Source of the DNA: CF-167 sp963695195
Lineage (GTDB): Bacteria; Chloroflexota; Limnocylindria; QHBO01
Direction of reading: 5' to 3'
DNA: 64,000 nt
Assembly: GCA_963695195.1 (NCBI GenBank)
Contig: CAVOGE010000007.1
Location: 1,736,001-1,800,000 of the forward strand
Below are positions 16,273 through 24,978 of this stretch, piece by piece. Each line of letters starts with the position of its first letter. The first letter of the stretch is position 1. Both the position numbers and the translations under genes were made by a program. The notes under the pieces were generated by a model that was not told where the DNA came from, searched no databases, and saw nothing but the letters and a program-made list of their open reading frames with translations.

Positions 16273-16879
16273 GGCCCGCCGACGGCTCGTTGTCTATAGG
16301 CGGTTCGACAGGTTGCCCGGCGCTTGGCAATTCGGCGCTGACGGTGCGTTCCTCGTCAGCCTCGGTGATCTCCCGCACGATGCTTGCCGCGCGGAAGTTG
16401 ACGATCGCGACCCTGGCGCGACGTTCAAGTCGCTCCGTGTCGGGACGACGCACAACGGCATCGGTGAGCGGCACGAAGTGTGGGTTGACGCGGTTCAGAT
16501 AGCCGCTTGCCTGCGCTCCGGGCGGGACGTGCACCTGCCCGGACACCTCGTACGACCCGACGCACAGCTTCAGGGGCTGACGCGGCCGATGCAGCCGGCG
16601 CTGGGCGTCGGTCTCCTGGGGTGGCGGGAAGGCAACCAGGATCTCGTCGAGATCGGGCGCCGTCGGGTCGGAGGTCCAGCTGGTCCCGGCTCCAGCCCGG
16701 TTCAGCACATCGGTAAGTCGATCATCTCCCACGTCGACGAGTACGGTGCCGCCGCTCTGCTCAGTGAGGATCTCGACCTCGATCTGCCCGGCAGGTGTCT
16801 GGCCTTCGACCGATGGCGTGGCGTCGCGAGCCCCACCCTCGTCGCCTCGTCCGATACCGAACCTCCAGGGCACCGTCAT
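16259..16879 (-). CDS. Conserved hypothetical protein, DUF6812-like
   Basis: 206 residues. The C-terminal half (about 95-185: LKLCVGSYEVSGQVHVPPG, YLNRVNPHFVPLTDAVV, ARVAIVNFRAASIVREI) resembles the small beta-rich DUF6812-type family. The N-terminal half shows a weaker copy (VEILTEQSGGTVLVDVGDDRLTDVLNRA, ILVAFPPPQ), suggesting a tandem duplication. No signal peptide or membrane helix is seen. The ATG at 16879 has no clear Shine-Dalgarno immediately upstream (a GGGAGG is 22 nt away), so the start is uncertain. It converges on the pirin gene. Confidence 0.6.
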   Translation of the reverse strand: MTVPWRFGIGRGDEGGARDATPSVEGQTPAGQIEVEILTEQSGGTVLVDVGDDRLTDVLNRAGAGTSWTSDPTAPDLDEILVAFPPPQETDAQRRLHRPRQPLKLCVGSYEVSGQVHVPPGAQASGYLNRVNPHFVPLTDAVVRRPDTERLERRARVAIVNFRAASIVREITEADEERTVSAELPSAGQPVEPPIDNEPSAGPTER

Positions 16880-17084
16880 CCTCGATTCGTGCCGGGACCA
16901 CCTCCCGCGAGACTACTGCAGCGGCGCGGTGCGTGCAGGCCGGAGTGGCGAGGCCGCGCGAGCCTCGATGCAGGAATGGGCGAATCCACCTCACATAACA
17001 TCTCTTTGCGGAAGTGGGAATGGAGGACGAACGGGTTGCCCGCATGACCCGATCGGGTCCCTCGGTTCACGCGTTTCGGCGCCG
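16880..17084. other. Divergent intergenic region without recognisable gene
   Basis: About 200 bp between the leftward hypothetical gene and the rightward small membrane protein. Apart from the -10 element at 17085 I see no convincing promoter, repeat or RNA structure. TAGTCT on the minus strand (16912-16917) could be a -10 for the leftward gene. Confidence 0.35.
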
Positions 17085-17090
17085 TATCGT
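17085..17090 (+). promoter_or_regulatory. -10 element (TATCGT) positioned for a leaderless transcript
   Basis: TATCGT is followed by exactly 6 nt and then the ATG at 17097, with no Shine-Dalgarno. This is the TAnnnT-N6-ATG arrangement typical of leaderless genes in Actinomycetota and Deinococcota. Confidence 0.45.
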
Positions 17091-17096
17091 GTCTGC

Positions 17097-17342
17097 ATGC
17101 GCACGTCATACCTATCGGTCGCAGCCTGGGTGGGGCTTGCCGGCGGCGGCGGCCTGATGCTCGTCGGATCCGTGCTCGCCACAGAGGTGGGCTCAATGAT
17201 GGTCGGCTACGGTCTCCTGGTCGTGCTCGCGGGCGCGTACCTCGGTGCTGGCCTCGCCATCAGGGAGCGGGTGCGGCGTGTCACGGCGGCGCGCCGGGAG
17301 CCTGCCAGGGGCCAATCGCTGCTCGGCCGACGCGTCTTCTGA
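17097..17342 (+). CDS. Small two-helix membrane protein, function unknown
   Basis: 81 residues with two predicted membrane helices (about 5-27 and 34-54) separated by a short loop, then an Arg-rich cytosolic tail (RERVRRVTAARREPARG). There is no Shine-Dalgarno, but a -10 hexamer 6 nt before the ATG suggests leaderless expression. No family is recognised. The open frame extends further upstream, but that part lies antisense to the hypothetical gene. Confidence is moderate because the evidence is the promoter position and helix pattern only. Confidence 0.5.
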   Translation: MRTSYLSVAAWVGLAGGGGLMLVGSVLATEVGSMMVGYGLLVVLAGAYLGAGLAIRERVRRVTAARREPARGQSLLGRRVF

Positions 17343-17415
17343 GCGCTCCGTCCCCCGCGCACCGTATTCCCCGGAGCACAAATAGGACAGGCGTTCGAAG
17401 TCCCTGGCGCATGAG

Positions 17416-18390
17416 TCATCCTGGGGCAGCAACGTTGCCGCCGGTGAGCACGAGAACCGTTGCGCCCGAGGCGGGCTGTTGCAGCGCTGCAGCCCATGCG
17501 GCTCCGGCGCTCGGCTCGACGCTCAGCGTCAGCGAAGCCTCCATCTCCCTCGTCGCTTCGATGATCGCCGCTTCATCGACCAGGCGCATCTCGTCGACTC
17601 CGGCAATCATCAATGCCAGGGCCTCGGGGACTGGCACGCGAGCGGCGATGCCATCGGCGACCGTGTCCGCGCGCTCCGTGGCGATCAGTCGACGGGCCTT
17701 CCATGAGAGCGTCATCGCCGGAGCCTGGGCAGCCTGGACGCCGACCACGCGCACTCCGTGGCCCTCTGAGCGCATCCACACACCCATGCCGCCGATCAGC
17801 GCGCCGTTGCCGACTGGCACGAGCACCTGTGAGAACGGTGGAATGTCGCCGCGCTGGACCCCGTCGGTAAGTTCCAGGGCGAGCGTACCCGCACCGATCG
17901 AGATCCACGGGTCCTCGCCGTCGATCAGCAGGTGCCACCCCGTCTCGGCGACGTGTGCCGCCGCCGCGTCGCGCGCCGCGTCGAAGTCTTCCCCCACCTC
18001 GCGAACCTCCGCGCCGAGGCGACGCATTGCCGCCAGCTTGGCCGCATTCGCCGTGCGGGCGGCGAAGACGGTCACGGCAACCCCCAGCGCGCGGCATGCG
18101 TAGGCGACGCCCTGGCCGAAGTTGCCGGCCGATGCCACGACCAGTCCTCGGCGATCCCCCACCTCTCCTGCCGCGACGAGCTCTGACACGGCCAGCCAGG
18201 TACCTCGGCCCTTGAAACACCCGATCGGGTTTGCCGTCTCGACCTTGACCACGATCGGCGCGCCGAACGACGCGGACAGTGTCTCGGAAACGAACTGCGG
18301 GGCGTCGCGGAAGGCCGCGGGGATGCGGGAATGAGCCGCCCGAATCGCATCAGCGGTCACGGCTGCCACGCGGACAGCGGCGTCGCTCAT
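17416..18390 (-). CDS. Fold-type II PLP-dependent enzyme, threonine dehydratase-like
   Basis: Serine/threonine dehydratase-type beta-family enzyme. The PLP Schiff-base Lys is K60 in NPIGCFKGRG, followed by the SAGNFGQGVA substrate loop and the glycine-rich phosphate cradle PVGNGALIGGMG. The C-terminal VLVLTGGN closes the active site. There is no ACT regulatory domain, so it resembles the short catabolic (TdcB-like) class. Length 324 aa is normal. The substrate is not certain; serine, threonine or a hydroxyaspartate-type amino acid are candidates. Its ATG overlaps the hflX stop, so the two are translated from one message. Confidence 0.85.
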   Translation of the reverse strand: MSDAAVRVAAVTADAIRAAHSRIPAAFRDAPQFVSETLSASFGAPIVVKVETANPIGCFKGRGTWLAVSELVAAGEVGDRRGLVVASAGNFGQGVAYACRALGVAVTVFAARTANAAKLAAMRRLGAEVREVGEDFDAARDAAAAHVAETGWHLLIDGEDPWISIGAGTLALELTDGVQRGDIPPFSQVLVPVGNGALIGGMGVWMRSEGHGVRVVGVQAAQAPAMTLSWKARRLIATERADTVADGIAARVPVPEALALMIAGVDEMRLVDEAAIIEATREMEASLTLSVEPSAGAAWAAALQQPASGATVLVLTGGNVAAPG

Positions 18391-19670
18391 TCGGGTCGGA
18401 TGGTGGCCGCCATCACCTCGGCCGCTATCGCATCCGGCAGGTGGCCCGAAAGGTGGACGCCCTCATCCGTGTAGCGCTCGGTGATGTCGCCGGCGGCCTT
18501 CGCCCGAGCGACGAGCTCACCGCGTGCCCAGGGCACCACGGCATCGACTGCGATCATACGTTCGCGCAGCACCATGGCCACGCGTTCGCGAAGCTCGTCG
18601 AGCCCCTCACCGGTCGTTGCGCTGACGAGCACAGCCGGGTCGCTCGCCGGTCTCGGAGCGGCTCGCAGGTCTGCGTCGAGCAGGTCGATCTTGTTGAAGA
18701 CGGTGATGCGAGGCTTGTCTCCCGCCCCGAGTTCATTCAGAACGGCCTGTACCGCCTCTTGCTGACCGATGAAGTCGGGGTCGGCAGCATCCACCACCTC
18801 GATCAGGAGGTCCGCGCGCAGTACCTCCTCGAGCGTGGCGCGGAACGCCTCGACCAGGTCGTGCGGCAGCTTGTTGATGAAGCCGACGGTATCGGTCACG
18901 ACGATGCGCTGTCCGGATGGCAGCGTGACCTGCCGGCTGGTGGGATCGAGGGTCGCGAACAGGATGTTGGCGACGTACACATCCGCATCGGCCAGGGCAT
19001 TGAGGAGCGTGCTCTTTCCCGCGTTGGTGTAGCCCACCAGGGCCACCGTTCCGACCTCGGACCGATCACGCTGCCGCGAGGCGGTGGCGCGCTGGCGCTT
19101 GACGTCCTCGAGCTCCGCACGGACCTTCTTGATCTTGTCACGGATCAGACGGCGGTCGGTCTCCAGCTGGCTCTCGCCGGGTCCCCGCGTCCCGATTCCG
19201 CCGCCCGTCCGCGAGAGGTGAGTCCACATCCTGGTGAGGCGCGGCAGGTGGTACTCGAGCGCAGCCAGTTCTACCTGGAGGCTCCCCTCACGAGTCCGTG
19301 CATGGCGAGCGAAGATGTCGATGATCAGCGCGGAGCGGTCAAGCACCTTGCAGTTGAGCAATTCCTCCAGTCCGCGCTGCTGGTTCGGGGCGAGCTCATC
19401 GTCGACGATCAACAGGTTGAAATCGGTCACGGCCTTTTCGTCTGCCAGGCCGGCCGCTCGACCCTTCCCGAAGTACCACGCGGGGTCAGGATGTCGACGC
19501 TGCTGCGAGGCGCGACCAACAACCGTCGCGCCCGCCGTCACTGCCAGCGCCCCGAGTTCCGCCAGGCTGCGCTCCACCGGCCAGCGGCCGTCCCCGGGCA
19601 CGTCCAGGCCGATCAGGAAGGCGCGCTCCTCGGGTGCGGTCAACTCGATCAGGCGCGGGCGTTCAGGCAT
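18387..19670 (-). CDS. hflX: GTPase HflX
   Basis: Ribosome-associated GTPase that splits stalled or hibernating 70S ribosomes during stress. The N-terminal HflX domain (WYFGKGRAAGLADE, then LIVDDELAPNQQRGLE) is followed by the linker signature GTRGPGESQLETDRR and the G domain with VGYTNAGKST (G1), FATLDPTSR (G2), DTVGFI (G3) and NKID (G4). I prefer the ATG at 19670 (MPERPRLIEL, 427 aa) over an upstream GTG at 19697. TACCAT, a plausible -10, lies 12 nt before this ATG on the minus strand and would make the upstream codons untranscribed. The PLP enzyme gene follows in the same message. Confidence 0.93.
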   Translation of the reverse strand: MPERPRLIELTAPEERAFLIGLDVPGDGRWPVERSLAELGALAVTAGATVVGRASQQRRHPDPAWYFGKGRAAGLADEKAVTDFNLLIVDDELAPNQQRGLEELLNCKVLDRSALIIDIFARHARTREGSLQVELAALEYHLPRLTRMWTHLSRTGGGIGTRGPGESQLETDRRLIRDKIKKVRAELEDVKRQRATASRQRDRSEVGTVALVGYTNAGKSTLLNALADADVYVANILFATLDPTSRQVTLPSGQRIVVTDTVGFINKLPHDLVEAFRATLEEVLRADLLIEVVDAADPDFIGQQEAVQAVLNELGAGDKPRITVFNKIDLLDADLRAAPRPASDPAVLVSATTGEGLDELRERVAMVLRERMIAVDAVVPWARGELVARAKAAGDITERYTDEGVHLSGHLPDAIAAEVMAATIRPE

Positions 19671-19811
19671 TGGTCTGCAGGCATGGTAGCCCAACACGGG
19701 GCAGGCTCCCCACGCGGCACATCTCGTGGTCGAAACGGTACTTTTGGGCTAGAGCACACCCGACCCTGATCTGCCATACCTATCTGCACCACACGTGCAC
19801 CGGAGAGATGC
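19671..19811. promoter_or_regulatory. Divergent promoter region hflX / GGDEF-EAL gene
   Basis: 141 bp. On the minus strand TACCAT (19688 to 19683) would start an hflX transcript with a leader of only about 6 nt. On the plus strand a -10-like TACCTA within CATACCTATC lies about 30 bp before the TTG start of the GGDEF-EAL gene, with GGAGA as Shine-Dalgarno at 19802. Confidence 0.4.
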
Positions 19812-21482
19812 TTGACCCTCGACGCGGATCCAAGGGCCAATACCGAGCGGGGCGCCAGTATTGCCACGCTCGGTGTTGCGCTGCGCGTGGCGGTCACCCT
19901 CGTGGCGACGGCGGGGCTCAGTCTCGGTACCAACGCCGCGCTGGCCGACGCCGTGCCAGGCGACCTGCTCCGTGGTGTGATCAGCGTCGGCGTGGCCGGC
20001 GTTCTGCTCGGCGTCGTGACCGTCGCGTTGGTGGTGAGACCGTTCGTGCGGTCGCGCGCGGACCTCGAGGTTCGCTACCAGGCAGCGCTCGCTGACGCCC
20101 TGGAGGATCAGCTGACCGGGCTCGGCAATCACCGCGCCTTCCAGGAGGAACTCGACCGACAGGTCGAGCAGGCGCAGCGGTACGACGTCCCGCTATCGCT
20201 GGTGCTGATCGATCTCGACGAGTTCAAGTCGGTTAACGACAAGCACGGCCACGCCCACGGCGACCGCACGCTCGCCACGTTTGGCCGCATCGTGGCAAGC
20301 GTCGCGCGACGCGTCGACCGCGCTTTTCGGGTCGGCGGGGACGAGTTCGCGCTGCTGCTTCCGCATACCGACGCCGAGGGTGCAAAGGTCATGGCGCGCA
20401 GGCTGCTGGCCAGCGCGCTGCAGCCCGCCCTTCGTGACGGCGTGACGCGACCGATCTCGTTCTCCGCCGGCATCTCGTCGATCCCTGCGCTGGCCGAAAA
20501 CCGGGCGCAACTGTACTCGCAGGCCGACAGCGCGATGTACGCCGCCAAGCGCGGGGGCCGGACCGACGTCGTCCTGTTCGATCACACCAATTCAGTCGCC
20601 GGGATGGCATCCGGGACTGCGGCTGCCATCGTGGAGGTGATCGCCCGCGGTCAACTGCGGCCGGTATATCAGCCGGTGGTCGAATTGACCACCGATCGCG
20701 TGCTCGGCTACGAGGGGCTCATCCGACCGACGGAGCCCTCCCCATTCAACGACCCCGCGGGCCTCTTCGCGGCCGCAGAAGCGAGCGGGCACGTTGTGGA
20801 GCTCGATTTCGCATGTCTCGAAGCCATCGTCGGCGGCGCGGCTCAGATCCCGGACGACGCGTTTCTGAGCGTCAACCTGACGCCAAAGACCATTGAAGCA
20901 CCACAGTTCAGTACCGCTGCACTGCTCAGCATCCTGGCGCGCCATGGATTCCCGCCAGAACGGCTCGTCATCGAGCTGACCGAGCACGAGCCGATCACCG
21001 ACGTGGAGAAGGTCCGGCTCAGGGTGGACACCTGCCGCCGAGCGGGCATGCGGCTGGCGGCCGACGACCTGGGGGCGGGGAACGCCGGCCTGCGCCTGCT
21101 GAGCGACCTGCAGTTCGATGTCGTCAAGGTGGATCTTGGCCTCGTGCAGCGTTCTGCCCCCGGCGGTCAGGCGAGCGCCGTGGTGGAATCGATCGTTGCC
21201 TTCGCGACGCGAACCGGGGCGCTGGTCATCGGCGAGGGCGTCGAATACAGCGAACAGGTGGATCAGTTGATCGCACTCGGTGTGCCGGCTGCACAGGGTT
21301 ACCTCCTTGGCCGCCCGGGGCCACTTCCGGTCACGCAGACGACCGCAGAGGCCGCGGCCGCGGGCATCGATCTCACCGCGGGCAGCCGTACCGTCGAGCC
21401 GCGGTCGCTCGGCGTGCCCGACCTGACCAGTTGGCGACAGTCGATCGGCCTGCCCGAGCCGGTCTCAGCGGCGCACCGCTAG
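19812..21482 (+). CDS. Membrane-anchored GGDEF-EAL cyclic di-GMP enzyme
   Basis: Hybrid diguanylate cyclase/phosphodiesterase. Two membrane helices (about 17-38 and 54-76) precede a GGDEF domain (about 95-255) and an EAL domain (about 270-505). The GGDEF active site is intact (VGGDEF), with an RRVD inhibitory I-site exactly five residues upstream. The EAL domain keeps the metal and general-base residues: GYEGLIRP in place of EAL, SVNLTP, IELTEHE, ADDLGAG, VKVDLG, GEGVE and AQGYLLG. Both activities are therefore possible, and which one dominates cannot be told. There is no sensory domain. The start is TTG at 19812 with GGAGA 6 nt upstream; a nearby ATG at 19808 is out of frame. Confidence 0.9.
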   Translation: MTLDADPRANTERGASIATLGVALRVAVTLVATAGLSLGTNAALADAVPGDLLRGVISVGVAGVLLGVVTVALVVRPFVRSRADLEVRYQAALADALEDQLTGLGNHRAFQEELDRQVEQAQRYDVPLSLVLIDLDEFKSVNDKHGHAHGDRTLATFGRIVASVARRVDRAFRVGGDEFALLLPHTDAEGAKVMARRLLASALQPALRDGVTRPISFSAGISSIPALAENRAQLYSQADSAMYAAKRGGRTDVVLFDHTNSVAGMASGTAAAIVEVIARGQLRPVYQPVVELTTDRVLGYEGLIRPTEPSPFNDPAGLFAAAEASGHVVELDFACLEAIVGGAAQIPDDAFLSVNLTPKTIEAPQFSTAALLSILARHGFPPERLVIELTEHEPITDVEKVRLRVDTCRRAGMRLAADDLGAGNAGLRLLSDLQFDVVKVDLGLVQRSAPGGQASAVVESIVAFATRTGALVIGEGVEYSEQVDQLIALGVPAAQGYLLGRPGPLPVTQTTAEAAAAGIDLTAGSRTVEPRSLGVPDLTSWRQSIGLPEPVSAAHR

Positions 21483-21484
21483 GG

Positions 21485-22444
21485 TCAGTCGCTCAACGCG
21501 CCGAGGGCGACAACGGCTCGGCGCACCAGGTCCGGATCGTTCCCGCGAGCGCTCCCCGCGTCCAACCATTGGATTCGCGGGTCCCGCCGGAACCATGTCT
21601 CCTGGCGTCGAGCGTATTGGCGAGTCCGACGCACCGTCACGGCCACCGCCTCGTCCAGGCTCCACTCCCCCAGCAGGAAGCGAGCCGCCTCCGCGTATCC
21701 ATGGCCGGTCATGGGAGGAAGGTCGGGACCGTATCCCGCGTCCAGGAGTTGCCTGACCTCTGCAAGCAGGCCACCCGCGAAGAACACCGCCGCACGCTCG
21801 CTGATGCGCGCGTCGAGGATCGCCCGCGGCCGACGCAGGCCGATCTGGGCCACGGGCCCCGGCCATGGGCGTGAGCGTGGGCGCGTGGCCACGCCACCTG
21901 ACAATTCGGCGCGTTCCAGGGCGCGTACCACCCGCCGGGGATTGCGAAGGTCGGTGATCGCCGCAGAGGCCGGGTCGGCCGCGACGAGTCGGGCCGCGAG
22001 GGCAGGCAGCCCGTCGGCGGCCAGAGCAGCGTCGAGCCCGGCGCGGATGTCGGGCGGCGAAGGTGTGGCGCCGAGGTCATATCCGTCGAGCAGGGCGGCC
22101 ACGTAGAGGCCGCTGCCGCCAACGACGAGCGGCAGGCGACCGCGCGTCAAGACCTGCTTCACCGCGTCGTGGGCGGCCGCCAGCCAGTCGGCAACGCTGA
22201 ACGGCTGGTCTGGCGCTGCCAGGTCGAGCAGGTGGTGCGGCACGGCGGCCCGCGCGGGAGTGTCGGGCTTGGCGGTCCCGATGTCCATGCCACGGTAGAC
22301 CTGCCGAGAGTCGGCAACCAGGATCTCGACGTCAAGCGCGCGCCCGACAGCCAGGGCGAGTTCGGTCTTGCCGGTGGCGGTCGATCCCACGATTGCGCCG
22401 ATCGGCGGTCCAGTGGCTCCTCGGTCGCCGGGTGGCGGCGCCAT
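21485..22444 (-). CDS. miaA: tRNA dimethylallyltransferase
   Basis: Adds a dimethylallyl group to N6 of A37 in tRNAs reading UNN codons. P-loop GSTATGKTE (about 20-28), DSRQVYRGMDIGTAKP, HHLLD and VVGGSGLYVAALL are all present, as is the C-terminal RRTRQYARRQETWFRRD motif. Length 319 aa is normal. It is the last gene of a leftward group headed by rny, 11 bp after the metallophosphoesterase gene. It converges on the GGDEF-EAL gene with 2 bp between stops. Confidence 0.95.
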   Translation of the reverse strand: MAPPPGDRGATGPPIGAIVGSTATGKTELALAVGRALDVEILVADSRQVYRGMDIGTAKPDTPARAAVPHHLLDLAAPDQPFSVADWLAAAHDAVKQVLTRGRLPLVVGGSGLYVAALLDGYDLGATPSPPDIRAGLDAALAADGLPALAARLVAADPASAAITDLRNPRRVVRALERAELSGGVATRPRSRPWPGPVAQIGLRRPRAILDARISERAAVFFAGGLLAEVRQLLDAGYGPDLPPMTGHGYAEAARFLLGEWSLDEAVAVTVRRTRQYARRQETWFRRDPRIQWLDAGSARGNDPDLVRRAVVALGALSD

Positions 22445-22455
22445 CGGTCCTCTGC

Positions 22456-23265
22456 TCAGGCCTCGACCGTGCGTTGGATCTGCGTGATCGACCCGGCTCT
22501 CCCCGTGCGCCGGTCGGCCTCGATGACGACCGCATTGAGGCTCACAGGACCTTCGGCCACTGCGAACCGCGTGGGAAGGTGGGTCAAGAAACGCGGCAGC
22601 ACGGTCTCCAGCGAGAAGCCGATGACCGAGTCACGCGGTCCAGTCATGCCGATGTCGCTGATGTAGGCGGTCCCCTTGGGCAGAACCCGCGCGTCGGCGG
22701 TCGGAACGTGGGTATGGGTGCCCACCACGGCGGTCACACGGCCGTCGAGGTACCAGCCCATGGCGTTCTTCTCGCTGGTGATCTCGCAGTGGAAGTCGAC
22801 GATCCTCATCGGCGGCAGTGGTTCGGCTCCGCCGTCGAGCAGGGAGTCCATGGCGGTGAACGGCGAGTCGAGCTGGTTCATGAAGACCCGGCCCATGACG
22901 TTGACCACCGCGACCTGATCGCCATCGGGCAGCACGTGCAGCAGCCATCCCCGCCCGGGCGCATCGTCGGGGTAGTTCATCGGCCGCAGGACTGGACGAT
23001 CGGTCTCCAGGTAGTCGTAGATCTCGCGCTTGTCCCAGATATGGTTGCCACTCGTGATGACATCCACGCCATGCGCCAGCAGCTCCTCGGCGAGGCTGGG
23101 GGTCAGTCCCGCGCCGGCGGCCAGATTCTCTCCATTGGCGATCACCATGTCGACGTCGAGTTCAGCGCGCAGGGCGGCAAGGGTCTGCACGATCGCCAGT
23201 CGACCGGGCTTGCCGATGATGTCGCCGATCACCATGCACCGCAGTCGTGCGGCGCGGTCGTTCAT
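22456..23265 (-). CDS. ymdB: YmdB-type calcineurin-like metallophosphoesterase
   Basis: Member of the TIGR00282/YmdB family. The Bacillus homologue hydrolyses 2',3'-cyclic nucleotides and influences RNase Y and biofilm genes. Metal-binding motifs are GDIIGKPGR (about 14-22), NGENLAAG, SGNHIWDKRE and GTHTHVPTAD; YISDIGMTGP is a family signature. The start at 23265 (MNDRAARLRCMVIGD) overlaps the rny stop by ATGA, and the frame is open further upstream only inside rny. The rny-ymdB order is the same in Bacillota. Length 269 aa is normal. Confidence 0.92.
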   Translation of the reverse strand: MNDRAARLRCMVIGDIIGKPGRLAIVQTLAALRAELDVDMVIANGENLAAGAGLTPSLAEELLAHGVDVITSGNHIWDKREIYDYLETDRPVLRPMNYPDDAPGRGWLLHVLPDGDQVAVVNVMGRVFMNQLDSPFTAMDSLLDGGAEPLPPMRIVDFHCEITSEKNAMGWYLDGRVTAVVGTHTHVPTADARVLPKGTAYISDIGMTGPRDSVIGFSLETVLPRFLTHLPTRFAVAEGPVSLNAVVIEADRRTGRAGSITQIQRTVEA

Positions 23266-24791
23266 CGGGCGAAGTCGACCGCGCGCGTCTCGCGGATGAC
23301 GGTCACCTTGATCTGCCCGGGGTACTGGAGCTGCTCTTCGATCTTCTTCACCACGTCTCGGGCGAGCCGGCTTGAAGCGAGATCGTCGACCGATTCGGGG
23401 CGTACCAGGATCCGGATCTCGCGCCCCGCCTGGATCGCATAACACCGCTCGACGCCAGGGAAGCTGAGCGCGATCTGCTGCAGATCGTCCAGGCGCTTGA
23501 CGTAATTGTCGAGCGACTCGCCGCGCGCTCCCGGGCGCGATGCGCTGATCGCGTCGGCGATCTGCACCACGGTCGCTTCGATCGACTCCTGCTCCACCTC
23601 CTGGTGATGGGCTGCGATGGCGTTGCACACCACGGCATTGATACCGTAGCGCTTGGCGATATCGCCGCCGATCTGCGCGTGCGGGCCGTCCACCTCGTGA
23701 TCGATCGCCTTGCCGATATCGTGCAGGAGCCCGCCCTTCTTCGACTCGGCCACGTTGGCGCCGATCTCGGCCGCCAGCAGCCCCGACAGTCGCGCCGTCT
23801 CGACGCAGTGGTTCAGCACGTTCTGCCCGTAGCTGGTGCGGTACTTGAGCCGCCCGATCAGCTTGATCAGTTCCGGGTGCAGCCCGGGGACGCCGGCGTC
23901 ATAGGCGGCCTGCTCGCCAGCCTGCCGCATCACCACCTCGATCTCGGAGCGGCACTTCGCGACCGTCTCCTCGATTCGGCCCGGATGGATCCGCCCGTCG
24001 CTGATCAGCTTGGTGAGTGCCATGCGCGCAACTTCGCGGCGCACCGGGTCGAAGCCCGACAGGACAACGGCCTCCGGGGTATCGTCGATGATCAGGTCGA
24101 CTCCGGTGGCCTGTTCGAGTGCTCGGATGTTGCGGCCCTCTCGACCGATGATGCGGCCCTTCATCTCCTCCGACGGCAGTGGCACGACAGTGACCGTGGT
24201 CTCGCTGGTGTGATCGGCCGCGATGCGCTGCATCACTGTCGTGAGGACCCGGCGCGCGCGCTCCTCGCCCTCCTCCTGCGCACGACGCTCGATCGCGCGG
24301 ACACGCTGATGTGCTTCCGCCTCCGCCTCGTCGGCGATCAGCTGGATCAGGTTCTGGCGCGCCTCGGTGGCTGTCAGTCCGCTCACCCGCTCCAGCTCTG
24401 TCACCTGCCGCTGCTGCAGTGCCGCGAGCCGGCTCCTCTCCTCCTCCAGCTCCCGCTGTCGTTCCTCGAAGGCACTCTCACGACGTTCGACGGCATCGAC
24501 CTTGCGATCGAGGTTCTCCGACCGGTCGAGCAGGAGTCGCTCCTGCCGCTGGAGATCGGCCCGCTTTTCGCGTGCCTCCTCTTCGGCGGCGCGCTGGACC
24601 GTGAGCGCGTCATCCTTGGCTTCGAGGACTAGCTCCTTCTGCTTGGCGCGTGCCTCGGCCATCAGCCGCTCTGCGTAGCTCTCGGCATGCTTGGTGTTGC
24701 TCGCGGCCAGGTAGCGGCGGACGAGATAACCGATCGCGATTCCCACGATCAGTGCGGCGGTCGCCACGACGGCAACGAAGATGTCAGGCAT
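23262..24791 (-). CDS. rny: Ribonuclease Y
   Basis: Membrane-bound endoribonuclease that initiates mRNA turnover. An N-terminal membrane helix (about 3-22) is followed by a long charged coiled coil (about 30-200), a KH domain (GRIIGREGRNIRALEQATG) and an HD domain (LLHDIGKAIDHEV). The family C-terminus (YPGQIKVTVIRETRAVDFA) is intact. Length 509 aa is typical. The ATG follows GGAG on the minus strand. The next gene, ymdB, overlaps by 4 bp. Confidence 0.96.
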   Translation of the reverse strand: MPDIFVAVVATAALIVGIAIGYLVRRYLAASNTKHAESYAERLMAEARAKQKELVLEAKDDALTVQRAAEEEAREKRADLQRQERLLLDRSENLDRKVDAVERRESAFEERQRELEEERSRLAALQQRQVTELERVSGLTATEARQNLIQLIADEAEAEAHQRVRAIERRAQEEGEERARRVLTTVMQRIAADHTSETTVTVVPLPSEEMKGRIIGREGRNIRALEQATGVDLIIDDTPEAVVLSGFDPVRREVARMALTKLISDGRIHPGRIEETVAKCRSEIEVVMRQAGEQAAYDAGVPGLHPELIKLIGRLKYRTSYGQNVLNHCVETARLSGLLAAEIGANVAESKKGGLLHDIGKAIDHEVDGPHAQIGGDIAKRYGINAVVCNAIAAHHQEVEQESIEATVVQIADAISASRPGARGESLDNYVKRLDDLQQIALSFPGVERCYAIQAGREIRILVRPESVDDLASSRLARDVVKKIEEQLQYPGQIKVTVIRETRAVDFAR

Positions 24792-24978
24792 CGGCTCCTC
24801 CGGTGAGTTGGAGCCCGCATGGGCGAAGGTCGAGCCGCCCGCGCGGCACGGTCAGTCGTTGTTGGTCAGCAGTCGTGCCCCGGTCGTGCCGGAGCGGGTA
24901 ATGGCCTTCCGCCGAGTGTAGCGCAACGCGCCGGGGTCCACCCTTTCGACCATCGGAGGTGGACGCAGCCGTCGACCT
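24792..24978 (-). promoter_or_regulatory. Leader and promoter region of rny
   Basis: 187-bp gap between the LLM oxidoreductase stop and the rny start, with no gene seen. On the minus strand TACACT within GCGCTACACTCGG (near 24920) is a good -10 candidate and would give a leader of roughly 110-120 nt containing short GC-rich inverted repeats. No terminator with a U-tract is visible. Confidence 0.35.
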
